Made by a program: the position numbers and the translations under genes. From Thermothelomyces thermophilus ATCC 42464 (lineage: Eukaryota > Ascomycota > Sordariomycetes > Sordariales > Chaetomiaceae): DNA of 64,000 bases. Below the pieces are notes generated by a model that was not told the DNA's origin, ran no database searches, and worked only from the letters and a program-made list of their open reading frames with translations. The stretch spans positions 62,001 through 126,000 of the forward strand of contig NC_016475.1 in the NCBI RefSeq assembly GCF_000226095.1, given 5' to 3'. Numbering within the stretch: position 1 is the stretch's first letter; the number at the start of each line of letters is the position of its first letter. Of the stretch, positions 22,000 through 35,225 are shown one piece after another.

Positions 22000-24900
22000 T
22001 AGGAGGAACTAGCGTAAGAGACCACTATATCGAGACCTCCCGGCAGAAACATAGGAAATCGCTATAATCTTTAGACGATGGCGGTAAGACAAGTGACTAT
22101 AGATAATAGTATAATAGAAACAGCATGAAATGCTTATACTAGTAGATAGTAGAGCAGAGATAAACCTGATTTCGCCGACGCTTATAAATTAGCTATAGAT
22201 ACCTTAGAGAATGAAGTAGAAGTATAGTATAGTTAAAGGGCCATTTCTAATATAATAGGTATATAGGGAGACCGAACTAATTAATATTACCATAGTAAGA
22301 AAGACTATAGTAGTCGTATTTAGTATTGTAAATATGGGTAATAATAAAGATATAATATTAGGGTTACTATAATCTAAAGACTATAACCTAGATATTAGCT
22401 AGAAGAATAGTAGCTACCTATAACCTTAAATAGAGTTATATTTGACTAGTAAGATAGGGAGTACACAAGGATCGTAAGCAGACGATGCTTAGGGGAAGGT
22501 ATATCTTACAAATCCATTATAAGAGATAGATAGTAGTAGGCAGACTATTATAGACTTTAGAAGAAGCAATATAACGACACTAATATTATAATAGGAAGAA
22601 CGAGCTAAACCGCTGATAGCTGTTCTCTCCGTTGACAAATATAGAGCACTATGATTAGAGTAGTAGGTTAAGATAGAAGAAATCGCTAGTATCGCTATAG
22701 ATAGAACTAAGTTTATATACTATTAGAAAACCGAGAGATAAGACAAGACTAGGGAAGTACCGAAGGAATATAAAGGACATCTAGCATTCGAACCGAAATA
22801 TTTAGAAGGACTATTAGAATACAGCCTATAGGATTACAAGATCAAGCTTAAGGAAGGAGTATAACTAAAGTCCTTTAAGATCTATTATATAAGCCAGACT
22901 TAGAATAAAGAACTTAAGCAATATTTAGAGGAGAACCTTTAAAGAGGATATATCTGCCTATTGACATCGCTAGCAGGCTACCTAGTCCTATTTATACCTA
23001 AGAAAGATAGAAAGCTATAGTTATATATTAACTATCGGCAACTTAATGAACAGACCGTAAAAAACCGATACCTATTACTACTAATCTTATAGCTCCGAGA
23101 TTAGTTAGCAGGAGCCTAATATTTTATATATCTTGACTTGCCATTAGCCTATAACTATATATAGATTAAAGAAAGCGACGAGTGGAAAACGGCCTTTAGG
23201 ACACCCTATAGCCACTACGAGTACCTCGTCATGCTATTCGGACTTACGAACGCGCTAGCAATGTTCTAAGCCCTAATTGATCAAGCTATCTAACCCTTTC
23301 TCGACAAATTTATAGTATATTATCTTGACGATATATTTATCTTCTCTAAGACGATAGACAAACACCGGAAGTATATAAAAGTAGTACTAGACACGTTATA
23401 TACGTATGAATTATTAGTTAATAAAGAAAAGGACAAATTCTATATTAGAAAAACGGTGTTTTTAGGATATAAAATATCCCTAGGATAAATTTAGATAGAA
23501 CCTTTGAAGGTTAAAGCTATTAAGAATTAGCTATGACCGACGTTAGTTACAGAAGTATAAAGCTTTATCGGATTTGTAAACTTCTATTAAATGTTTATTA
23601 GGAACTTTAGAGCGATTATACGACCTTTATACGAACTTATAAAGAAGAACGCTAAATTCTAATAGAAAGAACAGTATGAGCAAGCATTTATGTAGATTTG
23701 TAACGCTATTACTAAAGATCTAGTACTAGTATTACTAAATCCTAAGAAGCCATTTAAGGTAGAAACAGATGCTTTAGACTACACTATTAGAGGATAATTA
23801 GAATGATAAAATAAATAAGGAAAGCTATATCCTATAGCCTTCTTTTTAAAGAAGCTCGATAGACTACGTCTTAATTATCTAATCTATAATAAGGAACTAC
23901 TTATAATTATCAAAGCTTTTAAGGAATGGCGACTATATCTTAGTAGTACGATTAAACCGGTACAAGTATATATAGACTATAGGAATTTACGATACTTTAT
24001 AACGATAAAGGAGCTTAATAGATAACAAATACGATAGGTAGAATTCCTTGCGGAATTTAACTTTAAGATCTATTATAAGAAGGGCAAAGAGAACGTACAA
24101 GCGGATATCTTAAGCCGACAAACAGATTACACGGAAGGATAAACGGAAACAATACCATTATTATTTAAGGAACGAACAGACAGAACGCTATATTACAAAA
24201 CGTAGATACCTATAGAAGATAATCCACTTAACTTGTTCTTAGAATGTTACACAATCTTTTAAGAAGAAAGGATTAACGAGACATAGTATTAAGCAGCACC
24301 TAGACTAGTAGTACCTAATGGAGTAGAAGAAAGAGATAGGAAACTCTAGTACTAAGGCAAAGCATATATCTATAATAGGGATTAATAGCTACGAATGATT
24401 CGAGAACTCTATAAGTCGAAACTCGGAGGATATAAAGGAGTTACAAAGACTATTACACAAGTTAGGAAACACTACGACTTTCTATAGTTAATAGTATAAG
24501 TTAAGGAAGTTATATAAAACTACGACATTTGTAATTAAAGTAAAACGGTATAATATAAGCCGTATAGGCTACTTTAGCTACTGCTAATAGCTGACAAACT
24601 ATAGAGTTTAGTTACGATAGACTTTATTATAAAGCTACTAGAATCTAAAGACACGGCTATAGGAGTAATCTATAATAGTATTCTTACTATAGTAGATCGC
24701 CTGACTAAATAGGTATACTTCTTTCCCTATAAGGAGTCCTAGATAGCTAAACAGCTAGTAGATATGATCTATCGGCAAGTTACATTAGTATATGCTTGGC
24801 TGTAAGAATAGATCACCGACAGAGATACTAAGTTTATATCGAAGTTCTAGTAAGCGTTAATATAACGATTAGACGTCAATAGTAAGCTATTAATAGCATA

Positions 24901-25680
24901 CTACCTGTAGACTAATAGATAAACAGAGCGACTAAACCAAGTTATTAAGTAGTACCTTTACTCTTACGTTAACTACTAGTAAGACGACTAGGTTATGCTA
25001 TTGCTAATAGTATAACTCGCTTATAATATAACGCTAATAGCAACGACTAAAGTTATACCATTCTTTACAAACTATAGATATAAAGCAGACCTTAGGCAAG
25101 GACTAGAGGTCATAGTACTAAGAGCAGCAGTCAAAGTAGAACAAATATATATACTATATAAAAAGCTTAAAAAGGAACTCGAGTTTATTAAGACTAGAAT
25201 AAAAAACTACTACGAAAAATATAGGCTCGAGGGATCTTGCCGAGAGAGGGGAGACAAAGTCTACCTAATTATACAAAACTTACGAACTAAATGACTAAGT
25301 ATAAAGCTAGACTTTAAGAAGGTCAGACCCTTTATTATTAAAAAACGAATTTCGACATCTAACTACTAACTATCGTTACCATCATCTATATAACTACGGA
25401 CGGATGTTTTTTATATTTCACTTCTTAAACTAGCACCAAAGAACACTAAGGTTATTATATATATCGAAGTAAAGGACAAAGAAGAAGAATAGGATATCAA
25501 AGAAATTCTAGATTTACGTACTATTAATAAGGAACTATAGTATCTAGTTAAATAGCTTAATTTCAGATTAGAAGATAACTTATAAGAACCTATTAAGAAC
25601 CTAAACTGCCCTAAGAAATTAGAATAATTCTACTAGCAGAACCTAGATTAACTAAAGGAAAACCTAGGACAGAACTAAAG
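22000..25680 (+). pseudogene. Gypsy-A1 pol relic (PR-RT-RH-IN-chromodomain)
   Basis: Aspartic protease motif at 22,145-22,156 (Asp-Ser-Arg-Ala, the Gly changed by G-to-A), RT box YLDD at 23,321-23,332, RNase H start (ETDALDY) near 23,763, integrase zinc and catalytic domains about 24,380-25,000, GPF-like module near 25,310-25,340 and a chromodomain-like C-terminus at about 25,465-25,660. A GPY/F module plus terminal chromodomain defines chromoviruses (established knowledge). Stops throughout. Confidence 0.85.
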
Positions 25681-26247
25681 ATAACGCCCTAGTCGATAGC
25701 ATCGATAATATCATTAATCTCTGACGAGGGTATAGTAGGCGCCTCTTACTACTCTTGCCGCTTAACCGCCTTTAACTCGTCTAAGGTCGACAGACTATAC
25801 GCTATTATATCGGCACCTTTCTCTACTAAAACCTCCTTCTGCTAATAAAGACGCCGGAGCTATATAAGCTTTTCGGACAACTCGTACTAGGCTTCTTCTA
25901 GACGGCATTAGGATTTATCTAGCTTAAGTTTGGTATAACGTTTAGCATTCTTGATATAACGCTGCTCCTAGAGAATGTAATCTACTAGAACGAATATTAG
26001 GAATTACACTTAAAAAAAAAAAAAGGAAGACAAGCTTATAGGAAGAAAGCAGGATACTAAAGCCATTGTAAGAATGACGTCGACAAATATAGGTCTTATA
26101 ACGCTTTATATATACGATCATTTTATAGATAAGGCCTTATAACGCGTACTAAGAGCAAGGTATAACGATAAAACCGTTCTTAGTAATATTCTAAGCAAGG
26201 GAAGCATAGTAATATATAGAAAGCAACTTCCGTTTCTCTATCGGCAT
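25610..26247 (-). pseudogene. Gypsy-A1 antisense accessory ORF
   Basis: Minus-strand frame from ATG at 26,247, running against pol and overlapping its 3' end. The N-terminal half has scattered Cys codons (several mutated to Tyr); the C-terminal half is a Lys/Glu/Leu-rich probable coiled coil ending in a stretch with LDELKAVK. A poly-A run on the plus strand (26,011-26,025) cuts the frame. The layout recalls a widespread class of fungal proteins with CxxC clusters followed by a coiled coil (my recollection, not checked). Confidence 0.55.
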
Positions 26248-26373
26248 TTTATCAATATAGCGACTATAATATAGAAATAGAAAGAATATAGTACTTATAA
26301 GTGAAAGGTGTTAGCACTATTTAAAACGGCCTAAGAGGGCTTTTAGGTTAAAAGCCTTAAAGAAGGGGTATTA

Positions 26374-26819
26374 TGTTACAGATAAGCATATGGACAGCCT
26401 AGCAGGCTATAGCTAGGACACGGGACATTCTAATAGCCAATCACTTGACGGATTAATTAGAAGATTATCACCGCCAAGACTAAGGTCTTTACTAGTGATA
26501 ATAATATATTACTATTAATAATACGGAATTACGGAGTAAAAGGAGAAATGGTATTAGTGATAACTATTAAAGAGGGACAGATAATTGTATATATATAGCT
26601 AGCTAGTCACTCGTTAGGTAGACTCTAAGAGTTTACTAGTAGTAATAATTACAATTATAGTACTTATACTAAGCATTACTAATTATTATGAAAGATAACT
26701 CTAGTGTTATTATAAACCTTTTAGCTTTACCAAATCCCTTAGACGACCTGCCTACTTGTCCCGCTCAATCTACCTTTATCTAAACCCTTTTAGAAGAAGT
26801 CTAAGTTAGGTTCGTCACA
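26374..26819 (+). repeat. Gypsy-A1 3' LTR
   Basis: 446 bp, pair of 19245-19690. Preceded by a purine-rich tract (AAAGAAGGGG, then TATTA) that is the polypurine tract; in other copies the five bases before the LTR read CATCG. Confidence 0.92.
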
Positions 26820-26824
26820 CCTAT

Positions 26825-27125
26825 ATACCTATCACATTAGAAATAGCCCTTTGACTATGCTATGCTTCCGCTTCATTCTCTAAGGTATCTATATCTAATT
26901 TACAAGTATTGGCAAAATTAGGTTTATCTCTACTTTATTATCTACTAGTACGAGCATTTCGTACTATTTCTATTATACTATTATCTATAGTCGCTTGTCT
27001 TGCTGCCGTCATCTAAAGATTATAGCGATTTCTTATATTTCCACTAGGAGGTTTCGATATAGTAGTCTCTTATACTAGTTCCTCCTATACTACGCTACTA
27101 CCTGCCGCTATATAGGCGTTAATGG
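26825..27125 (-). pseudogene. Gypsy-B pol relic: protease end
   Basis: First part of Gypsy-B pol on the minus strand, between Gypsy-A1 and the gag/pol border; contains the aspartic-protease region. It continues at 19,239 after removal of Gypsy-A1. Confidence 0.7.
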
Positions 27126-27129
27126 TTTC

Positions 27130-28774
27130 TAGGCCCCTCGAAGGGCCCTAACCCGTTTCCTAGGTTAGTGCTAACCTCTTCGGTTATTCGGCTAATAGTA
27201 GCTTTATCGATTGTGCTTATTTCTGTAAGCCATTAAGTGCTTATAGCTTTCTACTATTAAGTCCGTTCTGCTTTCCGTCGTACGTGCTATAGCTTTATCT
27301 AAAGCTCCCGAATTTGTGATTTCTTTTTGTCTACGTAATAAAGGTAATCGTTACTCTAGCACGAGTCCTATATATCTCGTCCTATTCTATAGTGCCTAGG
27401 CTAGGCTCGTCTTAGAACTATCGTAATGCCTTCTAGATCGCGGGCTTCGATCTTCTAGAGCAATTCGGCCGCTCTATTTCCTATATCGTAGACCTATTCC
27501 ATAAGGTGTAAGCTTCCGTCCTCATTTCCTTGTTAGGTCGGCTAGTAATTGTTTTCGAATTTATCGTAGAAGTAGTATTAGCATCTATATGCTATATACT
27601 AGAACTAGGGCACTTATATATATACCTTATATTGAGGATATAGTCGTATAACGTTGCTTAGGAGGTATTAGAATTCTTTCCTAAATCCTTCCTATTGTAT
27701 ATAGACTATAGGTACCCTAATACTAAGGTAAGAATGTTTCTTCTAGTAGCTTTCCTACGTATGCTCGTCTTTTCTATAGTTTACGTATATAAACTAGTAT
27801 TCTAGGTTCTATATATCGTTACTAAGTTACTAGTTATTAAGGTACTTAGCGTAGCTATTAGGCCTATTATATATTATAGGCTATTTTCCTTTAATAGTTT
27901 CTATAATATATTAGAGTTCCCTTGTCTTGTCCCTTATCTTATCGCTTTACTAGACAAGTTAAATCAAGCGTCTATCCTATTTACGTAATTCTATATTAAG
28001 CTAGAAAACTTCATTATGGTACCATTCGATTCGTTTCTAAAAGAATAGAATATTAGGTCTAGGTCTTTCGATTCCTTAGGTATTAGTTGTCTATAATCTA
28101 TCCCGCCTCTATATAACTGTAAAACCCTACTACCTTAAGGCTAGGAGAATCGAAATTAGCGGTACATACTCTCCTACCGTATCCTATTCGGCAAGACCTA
28201 TCTCTAGGTCTATAGTAACTAGTTCGGAGTACGGTACTTATTTATCTTTACTATTGCCGTCATGTCCGAGACTATCCATATTATTGCCCCTATCTTCATA
28301 GCCCGTGGCTACTACTTCGATAACATCCTTAGTAGTTTTGTCGATAACCGTAATTTCCTTTCTAGGGACTATCTTCTACTCTTTCTTTAGGCCTTGATAT
28401 TCTTGCTTATAGTGCCCTTTCTTTCTATAGTTATAGTAAGTAATATTAGACTTGTCTTTAATTATCTTCTTCTAGTCCTGCTTCTATGCTATATCTATAT
28501 CTATAGCTCTAGGGTGTATTCTATACGAGGTACTAATATATACTTGCTTTTTCTTATCGTTAGCCTTAACTATAGTTCTATTTATTTGACCTCGTTTCTA
28601 CTACTCTCGTATATAGAGTTACTTATCGATTCTAATAGCCTATACGATATATTTATCTAGAGTCTTGGGCTGATTATACTTATATAGCTTGTCTTTAACC
28701 TTTTCCTTTAAGCCGTTATAAAATAATTATATTAATGCCTCGTTATTAAGCTAAGACTTAAGCATGTCCTATTT
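27130..28774 (-). pseudogene. Gypsy-B gag relic, 3' part
   Basis: Zinc knuckle near 28,400-28,440 on the minus strand, followed by the long gag tail. The hairpin-forming GGGCCCTTCGAGGGGCC (about 27,133-27,152) lies at the gag/pol border. Split from the gag 5' part by Gypsy-A2 (TSD AAACT). Confidence 0.75.
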
Positions 28775-28779
28775 AAACT

Positions 28780-29225
28780 TATTACGGATAAGCATATAGA
28801 CGGCCTAGCAGGCTATAGCTAAGACGTAGGATATTCTAATAGCTAATTACTTAACAGACTAATTAGAAGATTATTACCACCAAGACTAAGGTCTTTACTA
28901 GTAATAATAACATATCACTATCGATAATATAGAATTATAGAGTAAAAGGAAAAATAGTACTAGTAATAACTATTAAAGAAGGACAGACAATTATATATAT
29001 ATAGCTAGCTAGTCACTTGTCAGGTAGACTCTAAGAGTTCACTAGTAATAATAATCACAATTATAGTACTTATACTAAGTATTGCTAATTACTATAGGAG
29101 ATAACTCTAATGTTATTATAAACCCTTTAGCTTTACTAAATCCCTTAGACAACCTGCCTACTTGTCCCACTTAATCTACCTTCGTCTAAACCCTTTCAAA
29201 AGAAGTCTAAGTTAGGTTCGTTATA
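28780..29225 (+). repeat. Gypsy-A2 5' LTR
   Basis: 446 bp, type-A U3 with shared R-U5. Confidence 0.92.
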
Positions 29226-29234
29226 CATTAGTAC

Positions 29235-31515
29235 CACTCCCTTTGTTCTATTATAGTTTAGAATAGAGGTAACTTCGACCTCGACATCGATATAGCTACT
29301 AACGTTATAGCCAAATAGCTGCTTGCCTAGCTTGGTTAACTCTATTAGCGAATCTAGGAGTTAGACTAGAGAGATAAGGCTACTTAAGCTTAAATTAAGG
29401 AACTTGAGAACGGCGAAAAGCACTTGTAGAAATTAGTTAACAAGGCCTATACCAAAATCAAGGCACTCGAGAGCGCTAAAGCGAGCTATATTAAGATTAA
29501 ACTACCTAGCAAATATAGAAGAACTAAGGAAGACCTTATAGGATTCCTAACAAACCTCTAATCCTACTTCTGGCTTAATAATAATAAGTTTCTAGACGAT
29601 AAAGCCAAAGTCTTCTATATAGTTATAAGACTAGAGGGCAAGGTACTTGGATAGTTCGAGCCTATATAGAATGACTATCTTACTAAGGAAGATAAAGATG
29701 ACCGAGACGCGTTTACGTAGGTAGTCTTTTAATCTTACGACCGTTTCGAAGAAGAGCTTCGGAAGGTTTTTAGTAATAAAGACGAGAAGATTTATATATA
29801 AGAAAGACTTACTAATCTCTAATAGACTAAGTTAGTAACCTCCTATACTATATAGTTTAGATAGGATATACTTAAGTCTTAGCTTAATAATAAAGCGTTA
29901 ATATAACTATTCTATAATAGCTTAAAGGAAAAGGTTAAAGATAAGCTATATAAGTATAATTGGCCTAAGACTTTAGATAAATATATCATATAGGCTATTG
30001 GAATCAATAATCGACTCTATATATAGGAGTAGTAGAAACGAGGTCAAATAAATAGAACTATAGTTAAGGCTAATAACAAGAAAAAGCGAGTATACATTAG
30101 TACCTTGTATAGGACGTACCCTAGAGCTATAGATATGGACGTAATATAGAAGTAGGACTGGAAGAAGACGACTAAAGACAAGTCTAATATTACCTATTAT
30201 AGTTATAGAAAGAAAGGGTATTATAAGCAAGAATGTCAAAGCCTAAAGAAAGAATAGAAGATAGTCCCTAGAAAGGAAATTACAGCCATCGACGAAACTA
30301 CCAAGGACATCATCGAAGTAGTAGCTATAAGCTACAAAGATAGGGGTAATAATACGGATAGTCTTAGATACGATGGCAATGGTAAAGACGAACAAGTACT
30401 ATACTCTAAACTAGTTACTATAGACCTAGAGATAGGTCTTGCCGAATAGGACACGGCAGAAGAGTATATACTGCTAATTTCGATTCTCCTAGCCTTGAGG
30501 CAGTAGGGTTTTATAGTTATATAAAGGCAGGATAGATCGTAGATAACTAATACCTAAGGAATCGAAGGACCTAGACCTAATGTTCTATTCCTCTAGGAAC
30601 AAATCGAATAGTACCGTAATAAAGTTTTCTAACTTAATATAGAACTATATAAATAAGATAGACGCTTGATTTGACTTGCCTAGTAGAGTAATAAGATAAG
30701 GGACGAAATAAAGGAACTCTAATATATTATAGAAACTATTAAAGGAGGATAGCTTATAATATATAATAGGCCTAATAGCTACGCCGAGTACCTTGACAAC
30801 TAGTAACTTAATAACGACGTATAGAACCTAGAATACTAGTTTATACGTACAAACCACGGAAAAGACAAGTATATATAGGGAAGCTACTAGAAGAAACACT
30901 CCTACTATAGCATTAGAGTACCTATAGTCTATATATAATAGAAAGGATTTAAGAAAGAATTCTAATACCTCCTAGGCAACGGTATATAACTATATCCTCG
31001 ATACAAGGCATATATATAAGTGCCCTAGTTTTAGTGTATAGTATATAGATACTAATATTACTTCCGCGACAAATTCGAAAACAATCACTAGCCAACCCGA
31101 TAAGGAAATAAGGATAGAAGCTTACGCCTTGTAGAATAGATCTATAATGCAAGAAACAGAGCGGCTGAATTGCTCTAGAAGATCGAAGCCTGCGATCTAG
31201 AAGGCATTATAATAGTTCTAAGACGAGCCTAGCCTAGGTACTACGGAATAGGACGAGATATATAGGACTTGTGCTAGAGCAACGATTACCTCTATTACAT
31301 GGACGAAAAGAAATCGCAAATTTAGGAGCTTTAGATAAAGTTATAGTATATATAACGAGAAGTAGAACAGACTTAATAGTAGAAAGCTATAAGTACTTAA
31401 TAGCTTATAGAAATGAGTATAATTGACGAAGCTACTATTAGCCAAATAACTAAAGAGGTTAATACTGACCTAGGAAACAGGTTAGGGCCCTTCGAGGGGC
31501 CTAGAAACCATTAAC
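29235..31515 (+). pseudogene. Gypsy-A2 gag relic
   Basis: Same plan as in Gypsy-A1: N-terminal helix-rich part, capsid-like domain, zinc knuckle near 30,190-30,240 with Cys-to-Tyr changes, and a long tail ending at the hairpin-forming GGGCCCTTCGAGGGGCC (about 31,484-31,500). Confidence 0.8.
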
Positions 31516-31539
31516 GCCTGTATAGCAGCGAGTGGTAGC

Positions 31540-34500
31540 GTAGTATAAGAGGAACTAGCGCAAGAGACCACTATATCAAGACCTCCCGGCAGAAACATAG
31601 GAAATCGCCGTAATCTTTAGACGACGGCGGTAAGACAAGCGACTATAGATAATAGTATGATAGAAATAGTACAAAATGCTTATACTAGTAGATAGTAGAG
31701 TGGAGATAAACCTAATTTCGCTAATACTTATAAATTAGCTATAGATACCCTAGAAAATAAAGCAGAAGTATAGCATAGTCAAAGGGCCATTTCCAATATA
31801 ATAAGTATATAAGGAGACCGAACTAATCGATATTACTATAATAGGAAAGACTATAGTAGTTATATTTAATATTATAGATATAGGCAACGACAAAGATATA
31901 ATATTAGGGTTACTATAGTATAAAGATTATAACCTAGATATTAGCTAGAAGAATAATAGCTACCTATAATCCTAAACAGAGTTGTATTTGACTAGCAAGA
32001 TAGGGAGCATACAAGGATTATAAATGGACAATGCTCAGGGGAAGGCATATCCTACGGATCTACTATAAGAGACGGACAGTGGCAGGCAGACTACTACAGA
32101 CTCTAGAAGAAGCGGCATAACGATACCAACATTACGATGGGAAGAACGAGCTAAACCGCCAATAGCTATTCTCTCTATTAATAAATATAGAGTACTATAA
32201 TTAGAGTAGTAGGTTAAGACAGAAGAAATTGCTAGCATTGCTATAGATAGAACCAAGTTCGTATACTATTAGAAAACTAAGAGACGAGACAAGACTAGGG
32301 AAGTACCAAAGGAATATAAAGGATACCTAGCATTTAAACCAAAATATCTAAAAGGACTAATAGAATATAGCCTATAGGATTATAAGATCAAGCTTAAGGA
32401 AGGAGCATGACTAAAGTTCTTCAAGATCTATTATACAAGCCAGACTTAGAACAAAGAACTTAAGTAATATTTAGAGGAGAACCTTCGAAGAGGATATATC
32501 TGCCTATTAACATCGCTAGCAGGCTACCTAGTCCTATTTATACCTAAGAAAGACGGAAAGCTATAGTTATATATTAACTATTAGTAACTTAACAAATAGA
32601 CTATAAAAAACCGATACCCGTTACCGCTAATCTTATAGCTCCGAGATTAGTTAGCAGGAGCCTAATATTTTACACGTTTTGACTTGCTATCGGCCTATAA
32701 CTATATATGGATTAAAGAAGGCAACGAGTAGAAAACGGCCTTTAGAACACCTTATAGCTACTATAAGTACCTCATTATACTATTTAGACTTATAAATACG
32801 CTAGCAACGTTCTAAGCCCTAATTAATCAAGCTATCCGACCCTTTCTTAACAAATTTGTAGTATATTATCTCGATGATATACTTATCTTCTCTAAGACAA
32901 TAGACAAACACTAGAAGCACGTAAAAGCAGTACTAGATATACTATACACGTATAAACTATTAGTTAATAAAGAAAAGAGCGAATTTCTTATTAGGAAAAT
33001 AGTGTTTTTAGGATACAAAATATCCCTAGGACAAATTCGGATAGAACCTTTAAAGGTTAAAGCTATCAAGAATTAGCTATAACCGATATTAGTTATAGAA
33101 GTACAAAGCTTTATCAGATTTGCAAACTTCTACCAAATGTTCATCAGGAACTTTAGAGCGATTATACAACCTTTATACGAACTTATAAAGAAGAATGCTA
33201 AATTCCAATAGAAAGAATAGCACGAGCAAGCATTTATATAGATCTATAACGCCATTACTAAAGATCTAATACTAGTATTACTAAATCCTAAGAAGCTATT
33301 CAAGATGGAAACAGACGCTTTAGACTATACTATTGGAGGATAATCAGGATAACGAGATAAACAAGGAAAGCTATATTCTATAGCCTTCTTTTTAAAGAAG
33401 CTCGATAGACTATATCTTAATTATCTGATCTATAATAAGGAACTACTTGCAATTGTCAAAGCTTTCAAGGAATGGTAACTATACCTTAGTAATATAATTA
33501 AACTAATATAAGTATATATGAATTATAAGAATTCACAATACTTTATAATGACAAAGGAGCTTAACGGACGATAAATATAATAGGTAGAATTCCTTGTAGA
33601 ATTCAACTTTAAGATCTGTTATAAGAAGGGTAAAGAGAATATACAAGCAGACATCTTAAGCTAACGAACGGCTTATACAGAAAGACAAACAGAAACAACA
33701 CCACCGTTATTTAAGGAACGAATAGACAGAACGCTATATCACGAAATATAGACACCTATAGAAGATAATCCACTTAACTCGTTCCTAGAATGTTATATAA
33801 TCTTTCGAGAAGAAAGGATTAACGAGATATAGTATCAAGCAGCACCTGGACTAGTGGTACCTAATAGAGTAGAAGAAAGAAATAGGAAACTCTAGTACTA
33901 AGGCAAAGTATATATCTATAACAGGGATTAATAGCTACAAATAATTTGAGAACTCTATAAGTCGAAACTCGGAGGATATAAAAGAGTTATAAAGACTGTC
34001 GTATAAGTTAGGAAACATTATAAATTACTATAGTTAACGGTACGAGTTAAGGAAGTTATACGAAACTACGACATTTGCAATCAAAGTAAAACGGTATAAT
34101 ACAAGCTATATAGGCTACTTTAGCCACTACTAATAGCTAATAAACTATAGAGTTTAATTATAATAGACTTTATTACAAAGCTACTAGAATCTAAGGACAT
34201 AGCTATAGGAGTAATCTATAATGGTATTCTTACTATAGTAGATTGCCTAACTAAATAAGTATACTTCTTTCCCTATAAGGAGTCCTAGATAGCTAAATAG
34301 CTAGCAGATATAATCTATTAGTAAGTTACATTAGTATATGCTTAGCCGTAAGAATAGATTACCGACAGAGATACCAAGTTCGTATTAAAGTTCTAGCAAG
34401 TGTTAATATAACAATTAAGCGTCAATAGCAAGCTATCAATAGTATACTACCTATAGACTAACAGACAAACGGAGCGACTAAACTAAGTTATTAAGCAGTA

Positions 34501-35225
34501 CCTCCGCTCTTATATTAACTACTAGCAAGACGACTAGGTTATACTATTACTAATAGTATAACTTGCTTATAATATAACGCTAATAGAAATAACTAAAGTT
34601 ATACCGTTCTTTACGAACTACAGATATAAAGTAGACCTTAGGCAAAGACTAGAGGTTATAGTACTAAAAGCAGTAGTTAAAGCAAAACAAATATACACAC
34701 TATATAAAAAGCTTAAAAAGGAACTCGAGTTTGTCAAGACTAGAATAAAGAACTACTACGACAAATATAGGCTTAAGGGACCTTACCTAGAGAAGGGAGA
34801 CAAAGTCTACCTAATCGTACGAAACTTATAAACCAAATAATCAAGCATAAAGCTAGACTTTAAGAAGGTCGGACCCTTTATTATTAAAGAACGAATTTTA
34901 ATATCTAACTACTGACTATCGTTACCGTTATCTATATAACTATAGACAGATATTTTTTATATTTCACTTTTTGAACTAATACTAAAGAACGCTAAGGTTA
35001 CTATATATATCGAAGCAAAGGATGAAGAGAAAGAATGAGACGTCGAAGAAATTCTAGATTTATATACTATTAATAAGGAACTATAGTATCCAGTTAAATA
35101 CCTTAATTTTAGACTAGAAGATAACTTATAAGAACCTATTAGAAACCTAAACTACCTTAAGAAATTAGAATAGTTCTACTAGTAGAACCTAGATTAACTA
35201 AAGGAAAACCTAAGACAGAACTAAA
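31540..35225 (+). pseudogene. Gypsy-A2 pol relic
   Basis: Protease motif near 31,690, intact RT box YLDD at 32,867-32,878, RNase H near 33,305, integrase about 33,950-34,800, GPF (VGPF-type) module near 34,867 and chromodomain-like end at about 35,005-35,200. Many in-frame stops. Confidence 0.85.

Larger units (their letters stand above)
19245..26819 (+). mobile_element. Gypsy-A1 chromovirus, full length (7,575 bp)
   Basis: LTRs of 446 bp at both ends (19245-19690, 26374-26819). TSD CCTAC (19240-19244) and CCTAT (26820-26824), differing by one C-to-T. Inserted into Gypsy-B pol; the empty site is seen in Gypsy-C near 43,600. Internal order: gag with zinc knuckle, aspartic protease, RT, RNase H, integrase, GPY/F, chromodomain-like tail, antisense ORF, polypurine tract, LTR. 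Uninterrupted, but all frames carry many stops, so it cannot be autonomous now. Confidence 0.93.

Noticed and set aside
28394-28660. Repeated hydrophobic ORF of 80-96 codons (also 20571-20861, 29973-30239, 45184-45441, 55998-56246)
   Set aside because: Looks like a small membrane protein but is the antisense of the gag zinc-knuckle region; its hydrophobic residues follow from the complement of Lys/Arg/Asp-rich codons. Conserved only because gag is.
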